From Hericium rajendrae (taxonomy: Eukaryota > Basidiomycota > Agaricomycetes > Russulales > Hericiaceae): DNA of 64,000 bases. The translations under genes and the position numbers were made by a program. The notes below the pieces were generated by a model. The model worked only from the letters and a program-made list of their open reading frames with translations. It ran no database searches and had not been told where the DNA came from. This document shows, in pieces, positions 56,120 through 64,000 of the stretch (positions are counted from its first letter, which is position 1; each line of letters starts with the position of its first letter). The stretch covers positions 2,418,001 to 2,482,000 of the forward strand of contig CM065878.1 of assembly GCA_033439255.1 (NCBI GenBank), written 5' to 3'.

Positions 56120-57149
56120 ATGGCTCCCAAGTCACCCGCTCAGACTCTGCTCGAGAAGGCGGATAAGAAAGCCGCGTCCTCATCAGGATGGTTCTCATCG
56201 TCCTCCACTAAATTCGAAGAGGCTGGCGATCTCTATCAGCAGGCTGCCAACTCCTTCAAGCTCGAGAAGCTCTTCAAGGAGGCTGGCGATTGCTTCGCCA
56301 GGGAAGCCGAGTGCCGCGAGAAATGCAAGGAGGCAAATGATGCCGCCAATGCATGGTGGAACGCTGCGAAGGCCTACAAGCGTGGTTACCCTGATTGTGA
56401 GTGATAGGGCAACGTTTGCAATGCATCATGCTAATCCATGCAACTTTAGTGGCCATACAGGCATTAACCCAAACAATTGTACACTTCACCCAGGGTGGCC
56501 GTTTCCGCCAGGCTGCCGACAGGGAGAAGGAGATTGCACAAATATATCTCCAAGAGCAGAATGATCTTCGTAGAGCCTGTGAGAGCTACGAAAGAGCCGG
56601 CGATTGGTATGCACAAGAGGATGCCATCGCGTATGTTTCAAGACTTCTCTTCCTATATCCGGGCTGACTTGGTTTCATCACAGCACTGCAAATGCTTGCT
56701 TCAAAGACGCTGCCGATTTGCACGCCGATTTAGAAGAGTATCCTGCTGCGATCGCTCGCTACGAGCAGGTTGCGGATCATTCTCTCAGTTCTGCTTTGAC
56801 GAAGTACAGCGTGAAGGAGTACTGGCTCCGAGCGCTCCTCTGCTGTCTTGCCCTGCAGGTAAGCCGCTCCATAGCCTTGTCGTTATGGTCCCTGTCTCAT
56901 CATGCATGGCAGGACACTGTTACCGCGAAACGTAACCTTCAACGCTACGGCTCTCTTGACACGACGTTCACATCTACCCGGGAGGCGAAGTTCATTAACG
57001 CGTTGATCGAGGCGGTAGATGCCGGAGACCCAGAGATGTTTACGGCCGCTGTGGTGGAGTTTGACCAGGTCACCAAGCTTGACAACTGGAAGACTGCCAT
57101 CTTGTTGAAGATCAAGAAAGGCATTCAGGAGGAGCCTGGTCTTACTTGA
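56120..57149 (+). CDS. SEC17: Alpha-SNAP (SEC17) vesicle-fusion adaptor
   Basis: Recruits NSF/SEC18 to SNARE complexes for disassembly after membrane fusion; cytosolic and peripheral. Exon 1: MAPKSPAQTLLEKADKKAAS, SSTKFEEAGDLYQQAANSFK, KEAGDCFAREAECREKCKEA. Later exons: QTIVHFTQGGRFRQAADREK, IYLQEQNDLRRACESYERAG, NACFKDAADLHADLEEYPAA, YEQVADHSLSSALTKYSVKE and FDQVTKLDNWKTAILLKIKK. These are the TPR-like helical hairpins of SNAP and the conserved C-terminal LDNWK block that stimulates the ATPase. Length about 290 residues, normal. Introns are short and GT-AG; no frameshift. Confidence 0.94.
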
Positions 57150-57554
57150 TTCATTTCGTTTCGTCACACTGACGAGGAGTGTTGTGGATGACTATGTGGA
57201 TGTAGGCTTTCCAGCCTAGTACAGTGTATATAATCTTGGATTTTCGAGATATTGAGCTTGCTACATATTCGAGCTTCGATGCACTCCTTATCAATGTTGC
57301 GCGGCCGAGCTCGACCAATTTTCGGTATACAGCAAGCATGATGCCGACGTATGCATAAGACTTGTGGATCAAAATTTGAGCATAACTTGAACTTACGCCA
57401 AACTTACACGACTGCATTTGGGCGGCTGTGCCACGTCCACGTCCTCCCTCGATTGACCCAATCATAATGTTCACCATCAACCTTTCAAAAGGCTCTCGCC
57501 CACTCACTCCCTTGAATGCTATCTTAGGCCCCTGAAACTTCTTGTCTTTCGGCA
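57150..57554. other. Intergenic region SEC17 to NUS1
   Basis: About 400 bases. A minus-strand frame fills it (57151-57555) but has no recognisable domain and its start overlaps the NUS1 ATG. Treated as SEC17 3-prime end plus NUS1 promoter. Confidence 0.4.
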
Positions 57555-58791
57555 ATGATCGTCTTCACGCTCGCGGCGTCGCTGGTGCTTCGTCTCATTC
57601 ATTTGTTCTATTCATTCGTTCTCGTATTGTGGTCTATTCGCCGTCGTATTCGCAACCGTCCACGGGCACTCAGGGCAACCAGGGGGAAGATTCCTAAGAA
57701 ACTAAGTCTTGTTCTCGTCTATGATGAGAGGTATCCCAACGAGAAGAAGCTGAAGGAAGCTATGATGCGGTGTGTTGAGCGGACAGCTGCTTATTGTCGT
57801 GTTGTAGGGGTTAGCGAGCTCATAGTTTACGACCGCCGAGGTACGTTTCTGTTTCTACTTCCATTGTGTAACCACGAGCATGGCTAAACGTTGTGGTAAG
57901 GCATTTTGGCTGGCCCGTCTGTTGCACCTCGTCTCCATCTCCACGCCAACAAGGACACCAACATCTACGATAATGACGCCCAGACCTGGGATTCGAAGTA
58001 TTATCCCTTGACGCCTCCGCTTTCGGACGATCCGGATTCTCAAGCATCTCAATGGGGTCTCTCCTCCGATGCAGACACAATTGTTGGGACACCACTCTCT
58101 CCAGGAAGCAGCAGTACGAGAACCAGGAGGGTCGGTCGTGTTAGATCTGCCCCCGTAATCGGCATTTCCGTGAGTTCTCAACCGTGATTCCCGAACCGGA
58201 CGCCGCTTACGCTGTTGCAGGGAAAGCGTCCTTCAGTCAAGATAATGGCTTAATCTTCCATTTCGTATCGAGAGATTCCGGAAAGCCCGCCATAGCGAAT
58301 GTCGCCACCATGTTAAGACGTAGCGAATCATTCCTGGAGGCTGCGGACCAGACACATAAAGATTTATTCCATTTGGAGATCAACGATTTGCAGGAAATGG
58401 TGGAAGGTGTGTATTTATTCCCGTAACAGAAAGGCGCAGATCATCAATGCTCTGCAGGGGACGAGGGCTTCCCTCCGCCGGACCTTATGATAGTGCACCA
58501 CGTTACACCGGGGAAGTTCCTCAGAAGCCCCTTGGAACTTCACGGCTTTCCTCCCTGGCAGGTCCGGTTGAGCGAGATATAGTAAGTGTCTCTTATTCCG
58601 CATTTATTTCGATCGGGCTGAAGAGACCGACGCCGTGATAATCCAGTCATAACGAGTACCATGCCTTCCGCTGGCCCATTCTTTGGCCGTCGAGAAAACA
58701 TCCGCGAGGCCGTTGTATCCTTCTGTCTGAGCTGGACTTCTGTAGGGCCCTGGACCTATATGCGGGCGCAGAAATACGGCTTGGAAAGTAG
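57555..58791 (+). CDS. NUS1: NUS1-type subunit of dehydrodolichyl diphosphate synthase
   Basis: Non-catalytic partner of the cis-prenyltransferase that makes dolichol at the ER. The N-terminal helix (FTLAASLVLRLIHLFYSFVL then VLWSIRRRIRNRP) anchors it in the membrane. Then come KIPKKLSLVLVYDERYPNEK, CVERTAAYCRVVGVSELIVY and DRRGILAG. A Ser/Pro/Asp-rich insert (about 58000-58150) is followed by NGLIFHFVSRDSGKPAIANV, DLFHLEINDLQEMVEG, PPPDLMIVHHVTPGKFLRSP and LELHGFPPWQVRLSEIYH. It ends FCRALDLYAGAEIRLGK at 58791. The final pattern FPPWQxRLxEI then a Tyr/His-rich segment is typical of this branch. The last intron (about 58581-58645) was placed by frame. Confidence 0.85.
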
Positions 58792-59539
58792 TAATATACA
58801 TAGGTGCCAGAATATAATGTTGATATGGACCATTAGGAGTTTTCTAGCTACTGTACCAGGTATTTGGTGTGCTGTGGTGCTTAATGCGTTTCTGCTGTGG
58901 CCAAAAATACCTGGCCGGCGGTCTTCATTGCGCCGCGGAACGGGGATTGCAGACGTGACTTTCAGTCCGCGATGATGTAGTGTAAAGGATGCAGTCCATG
59001 GCTTCGGAGATTCCACAGCACATCTCAGTTAATACTAACTACTACTGGTATGGTTTGCATCGATGGACAGTTTCAGTTCTCCTCAGCGTTCCCCCTAGCG
59101 CCTGCGCATCCATCAAGACCTGCGACAAGGAACTGCATTTGTCTCCGCCATCGCTTCATACTGAGCCTGCGCCACTCGACTCTCCACCATGTGGTACCTT
59201 TTACTTGGCTATTTATGACTCTACAGCATAGCATGGACGCCCGAACTCTTATTCATGACCATACTCCGTTCGTCGCAATGATGCCATGTAGCGCTGAAAC
59301 TGTCATGGGAATTGGATATCCACCGCTTGTCCACCGCCGGTCCCAACTCGAACATCGCGATCACAGAAGCGATGCCTTCACTCTCTCACCACTTCCTATT
59401 GTAATGACAGATCCGTAGCTACTTCTCGGTACGTAGCCCGCCATAGCGCAAGATCTGATTCCCTTGTTGCCGAGAGGGAACTTGGGCGGTATATAAACCC
59501 CAGAGGGACTGATCGCTGGCCGCTAACAAACCACTGACC
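58792..59539. other. Gene-free interval of about 0.75 kb upstream of the DUF2235 gene
   Basis: Several short chance frames and no recognised family. The right end contains the TATA element described separately. Confidence 0.4.
59490..59497 (+). promoter_or_regulatory. TATA box of the DUF2235 gene
   Basis: TATATAAA lies 43 bases before the ATG at 59540, on the coding strand and in otherwise GC-rich sequence. Spacing fits a core promoter with a very short leader. It is the clearest TATA box seen in the window. Confidence 0.55.
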
Positions 59540-62007
59540 ATGACGCCCGAAACGATGTCACTCCCGCCTTCTCCACTCTCCGCCGTCTCCATCCCTCTGC
59601 CGACCAATCATTCGAAGAGGTACAGCTCAGCGTCGTCGCGCGCTGGGGACAGGTCGCTCACTGACCCCGACCCCATGCGCTTGAGGATCAAGAAGAGGAT
59701 AATTGTATGCTGCGACGGGTGAGCGCGATCCAGGGACATTTCTCGACGAGCGCGCTCATTGATCATCGCGTTGCTCAGGACATGGCAGGATGGCATCGTC
59801 GTCAGGGAACGTTGGAAGTACACGAACGTGCTTGTGAGCAATCATGCCATTTGGAACTTCAGATGGTGCTTACACCTGTCGTGATCGCAGAGGCTCGCGA
59901 GGGCGATCAATCACGTCGACGAGAGATTGTGAGCGCACGCGTCCTTGTTCCTTCATCCTTTTCCGGAAGCTCATAGTACCGGCACAACCAGCATACCTCC
60001 CAGACCCCAAGTCGTGTTCTACCAGTCTGGCGTAGGAAGTGAGCCCAATGGGTACTTTGCTTTGCTTGATGGGGCCACGGGAGCATCTTTAGGTATGGTT
60101 CTAGGCACGCCAAAACATTGCATCGCCTGATTGTGATTTCAGGCGACAAGGTCCAGGAGGTTTATGCCTTCATCGCACAGTAAGTCCAAGGAACATAGCA
60201 TGTTTACATCAGGATGCTGACACCGCACTAGTAATTACGAGCCTGGGGATGAGGTTTGTAGTAATCCTCTTCGTACGATTTGCCACACTCACAAATTCAA
60301 CAGATATACTTGTTCGGTTTCTCTCGCGTATGGGGTTTGCCCTTCCTGTCACAATTTTTTGCTTGAATATCTTTGTAGGGAGCATACACTGCGCGCATGG
60401 TGGCAACGATGATTGTAAGTCGGTCCGAAGAGTTTGCCTTTTCTGAACGTTTATATTCCCCACAGGGAAAGATTGGGGTCCTCGATCGGACAGAGATGGA
60501 TAATTTTGCAGACATCTTTGTCGACTTGCAAAAACGGGGCAAAACCAAGGACAAAGATGGTCAGTCCGGGATTGTTTCCTGTGCTGTCGTGGCAAGTGGA
60601 CTCACTGCATCACAGAGATCGCCGCTCTTGATGAGCGTCTTTCACCCTGGACGCATCACAATTCCCCAGGAAAATCAGGGCAGATTTCGATGACGACACT
60701 TTCTCCGTTAAGTCAGTATTTGCACGCTCACTGCCTCGCATTTTAAGCCGCTGATGTGTGGAATGCTGATATAGATGCATCGGAGTCTTTGACACTGTTG
60801 GGTCTCTTGGTCTTCCGGAAGAATTGAGCATTAAACCCAACGTGCGGTCTCTTTTCGGTTTTCCTGATTCCGCACTCGGCGAACACATCGAAAGGGCTTA
60901 CCAGGCGTTGGCCTTGAACGAGACGAGAGCTGACTTCGTAAGCTGATTATCACCGAACGACCCGCGATGTTCTGACGGAGATCGTGTTTCCAGAACTGCA
61001 ATAAATTTCACATGACCAAGAAAGGAATGCAGAAGAAGCAGATCCTCAGACAGGTGCGTTTGACCTTAGCATGAAATGTATGGCCTCTGAGGAATCTCCA
61101 TATTACAGACCTGGTTTGCTGGTGAGTCAATATACGAGACGTACGAAATGAAAACGTGGAAAGCTGATGCGCCTATCTTGTATTAGGATCTCATTCTGAT
61201 GTAAGTCTAAATCTCGGGGAGAGCATCAGTCATGCTCAGGCATGATTTTATACATGATGTTACAGATCGGCGGCGGTTTCGAAGAGCATGATCTTTCAGA
61301 CCTGACGTTAATCTGGATGGCGGCCCAAGTTGGGGATATTCTGTCTCTGGATCTGAAATATCTTGTTTCGTTACTGAAGCCGAATGCTCCCTGGGGTCAA
61401 CAGGAACCGCACGAGTACGTGAATGGGATAATGTCTGTATACCTTGTGCTGACAAGCCTCTCGAAGCTCTATTACCGGCGTATTCAAACTGGCAGATACC
61501 ATTCAACGCAAGCTGCCTGTGGGCATCAACCCTGTCACCCACGAGACTGTGCACTCGTCTGTGTTGCAGCAGGATACTATTCTTCCCCAGTTGAAGAAGA
61601 CCCTGGATGAGCATCCTGATCTTCTTGCGCCTCTCCTTCCCCTCGAGGAAGAGTTGAAAGTCAATTGGCATTTCTCACCGGATACAGCCAAGGGCAAGGT
61701 CCAGAACGCGCACGGTAATAAGACTGCCAAGCTGAAAATTGAAACAACCCGCCGCCCATCTCTGGTCAAGCGGACGAAAGAACGAATCCGCAGGATGACC
61801 AGGAGTGAAGGCGGTGGTCCCGAAAGTCAGCCTCCTCCTTCAATACGCGTGGTGGGAGATACTCCCAAGTCTCCGAGGTCTCCGATGTCTCCGCGACGCG
61901 AAAAGAACTGGTTCGTTCGCATCTCGGAGGAAAGAAGCTTTAGCGCTTTCGTTCGCGAGATCACTAGCTGTGCGTTGCATTCCCTCTGTCTGCTTTCGCT
62001 CGTATAG
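59540..62007 (+). CDS. DUF2235 (Tle1-like) alpha/beta-hydrolase domain protein
   Basis: Predicted hydrolase of the DUF2235 family, whose bacterial relatives include type VI phospholipase effectors; the fungal function is not established. The start MTPETMSLPPSPLSAVSIPL precedes the domain: IKKRIIVCCDGTWQDGIVVR, ERWKYTNVL, RLARAINHVD, PQVVFYQSGVGSEPNGYFAL, VQEVYAFIAHNYEPGDE, then the nucleophile elbow IYLFGFSRGAYTARMVATMI (GFSRGA) split by an intron. Downstream: CIGVFDTVGSLGLPEELSIK, AYQALALNETRADF, QTWFAGSHSDIGGGFEEHDL and TLIWMAAQVGDILSLDLKYL. The C-terminal 150 residues are basic and Ser/Pro-rich (KRTKERIRRMTRSEGGG). One A is missing near 60672 before IRADFDDDTFSVK. The exact last exon is uncertain. 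Confidence 0.8.
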
Positions 62008-62408
62008 CTCAAATATACACCGATATCACAGAATGGCGACAGGCTTACGTTAAGACTGTCAGACTTCAGGCTCATGCATCACCAACTTTCTTCGCAGCTC
62101 ATCATCACTCATACTTTACTCAGAAATACCTATTACGACGCTTCACTGATATCCTTATCCTTATACTTTTACGATACGCGCCGACCTTCACGATAGTAAT
62201 AGTAACGAATATTGTCCTTGAGAACCAAAGTACGGTGCGAGACCCGACAGTTCAGACTGGTGTTTGGCTAAGCGCCCATTAAGCGCCGGTTCCACGAACG
62301 TTTATGGACTGCTCGCAATTCCTTTTACTCCCGACTGTCCACTGATAGTGATACCCTTGCATCTCCCTCTCATATACCCTGCGACCTTTATTCTTATGAT
62401 TTTATGAA
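62008..62408. other. Intergenic region upstream of the right-edge membrane protein gene
   Basis: About 400 bases. No gene recognised; presumed promoter of the following gene. Confidence 0.3.
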
Positions 62409-64000
62409 ATGACTGGAAGCTCCGTCAAGAATCTCGTGAACTTTTATGATACCCCCGCGGAACCGGGCACCTCGAGCGCATCGCATGATTCGTCTCGAGA
62501 TGCAACGCACCCATCCCAGGCGTCGCGCTATACCTCCGCATTGTCTCCGTCACATCCTTCACCGACACCTGCTCGATTTCTTCACCCGAGCAGTCGCGAC
62601 TGCAATGATTCGAAGCTCGAGAACAGCTCTGTGCCGAGCACTACGACTGCCGTTGCTCATTCTACCGCTGTGGACATGGACGCACTACCCGACTCAACAA
62701 CCGACGTTGCTGATGAGTGGCAGCCTGGCGTGGTACATTTCCGGGAAGGTTCTCGTAACAGACGCGTCAAGAACTGGTTACTCACTCGGGGTGCGTCTCC
62801 CGAAAGTGAGGAGCAATATCTCCTCTCAACTGTCTCGACGAAGGAGAGCCTTGCGTCCATTGCGAAGGATTTGGATGATTCGAAGGGAAACGATACCGCG
62901 ACCTCTTCTGCCACTACTGCCGTGACAGGTTCTAACCATACCCCGGTTCCAGCGGCCACAGTCTTTGCTCGAAAGGCTGCTCCTCTAGCTCTACCTGACC
63001 TCGATACCTATATCGCGTCGTTGCCAATGCCATCATTTCATTCCATTTCCCAGGCGGCTAAACGCAAGGCAGGGGACGTCCCCATGTTCATTCCCATGGA
63101 CCGGCTCGCTGCCTCTGGGAGAAGCATAGAGGATCTCGAGACGAACTCTCAGGTGAGACCGTTCTGGAAGAACCGAAATTCAATTTTCAGTGCTTTAATC
63201 GACGTTGCCTTGGGTATTACTGTGCGTTAACTAAATATTCGAGGTTTTATGTCTTCGTAACCGATTTAATAGGGATCGAGCGCCCTTGCCACTTTCTACA
63301 GCTTGCAGGGATTGTTTAATACTCTCCAGCTATTTGCGCTTGTTCTAAACACTCTTGGTGAGCTTCCGTTCGTGCTTCCTTATGAATTTGTTTGATCTTT
63401 TGTTTAGGCTCTCACGACAAGGCTTCTATCAAGGACGACTGGAGACAAGTTTTCTTGGGTAAAATGTTCGTAGTCTGGCGTTATCTTCAGGTTTCGATGA
63501 ATCAAATAGAAACATTTAGCCCAAACATCCTAGCTCTCAATTATGCGTCAACGCTGGGAGAGTCTCTAATATTGCTGGTCGTTTTCATGGCTATCGCCGC
63601 CTGTTTGTTATACTTCTTCCATCGCTCGACGTCTCCGTGCCTGCGCTATGGTCGATTCGAGGGCTTTCAGCAACCTGACAAGAAAAGCGCCGACTGGAGC
63701 ATTGTCATCGTTAGCTTCCTTTTGACAATAATTTATCTGCCCTTAAGCACGCTCGCCGTCCATGTCCTGACTTGGTCAGACGACTTGTGGGCTATCCCCA
63801 ACCCTTATATCAACGCGACCACCAATCCGCCGATTGTTGCACCCTTGGGGCCTCCGGATGAATTCAGAAGTCCATTGGATTTTTGCTATACAACAACGAT
63901 GAAGCGGAATGAATTGAACTACGCCCCCGTACTCGTCATCCTATCCATTGTCGTCATTTTCGGGGTGGGTGTTGACAAGTCATATTGTAAACACTCCCAA
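62409..64000 (+). CDS. Uncharacterised multi-pass membrane protein, 3-prime end off the window
   Basis: Function not recognised. A long Ser/Thr/Pro-rich cytosolic-type N-terminus (MTGSSVKNLVNFYDTPAEPG, FREGSRNRRVKNWLLTRGAS) precedes a conserved-looking LPDLDTYIASLPMPSFHSIS and VRPFWKNRNSIFSALIDVAL. Membrane helices follow: ALATFYSLQGLFNTLQLFAL, GESLILLVVFMAIAACLLYF and WSIVIVSFLLTIIYLPLSTL, then a probable lumenal loop with a glycosylation sequon (NAT in PYINATTNPP) and a Cys (DFCYTTTMKRNELNYAPVLV), and another helix at the edge. Introns at about 63231-63271 and 63359-63407 are GT-AG. The pattern resembles basidiomycete transmembrane proteins of unknown role, perhaps transporters or polysaccharide-related. 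Confidence 0.6.

Noticed and set aside
57151-57555. Minus-strand 134-codon frame between SEC17 and NUS1
   Set aside because: No recognisable motif, and its ATG overlaps the NUS1 start. Best explained as chance in UTR/promoter sequence.

Overview
The window is about 64 kb of nuclear DNA from a filamentous basidiomycete, most likely an Agaricomycete. The evidence is: many short (about 45-65 base) GT-AG introns that split nearly every gene; a fungus-only gene set (MMM1, ICE2, DUG3, a fused pseudouridine glycosidase/kinase, a Kex2-processed repeat protein); basidiomycete-type sequence in SWI1, the Rap1-like proteins and two coiled-coil paralogues; and dense packing of genes on both strands. No rRNA, tRNA, CRISPR, prophage or intact transposon was recognised. 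The species was not determined.

Layout, left to right: an arrestin-like gene (cut by the left edge), SWI1, a DUF1764 protein, a gene-free kilobase, D-2-hydroxyglutarate dehydrogenase, a BRCT+Myb Rap1-like protein, a CDK11-type kinase, a tandem pair of coiled-coil paralogues, MMM1, RPB8, RAD51, mitochondrial uL4, cytosolic RPS16 (uS9), a degenerate kinase-like protein, a second BRCT/BRCT/Myb Rap1-like protein, complex I NDUFA11, an AT-rich EED-like WD40 gene, a secreted Kex2-repeat peptide precursor, ESF1, NudC, a SIZ/PIAS SUMO ligase, the ADP/ATP carrier, mitochondrial helicase IRC3, a PsuG-PsuK fusion, molybdopterin synthase large subunit, a 1.8 kb gene-poor stretch, ICE2, DUG3, N-acetylglucosamine-phosphate mutase, alpha-SNAP, NUS1, a DUF2235 hydrolase and a multi-pass membrane protein (cut by the right edge).

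Most genes are housekeeping and unrelated in pathway. Loose themes are chromatin and genome maintenance (SWI1, EED, RAD51, two Rap1-like proteins, SIZ1) and mitochondrial or ER function (D2HGDH, MMM1, uL4m, NDUFA11, AAC, IRC3, ICE2, NUS1). Divergent pairs with short shared promoters are common (CDK11/coiled-coil gene, kinase-like/Rap1-like, NDUFA11/EED, NudC/SIZ1, AGM1/SEC17).

Two points matter most to a reader. First, the 32335-33168 gene encodes a signal peptide followed by eight near-identical peptide units separated by Lys-Arg, a candidate source of an undescribed secreted peptide. Second, at least two dozen single-base frameshifts, mostly one missing base in a homopolymer, interrupt otherwise well conserved housekeeping genes. 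This looks like an unpolished assembly rather than pseudogenisation, so reading frames given below often need a one-base correction. Spans are from start codon to stop codon and include introns.
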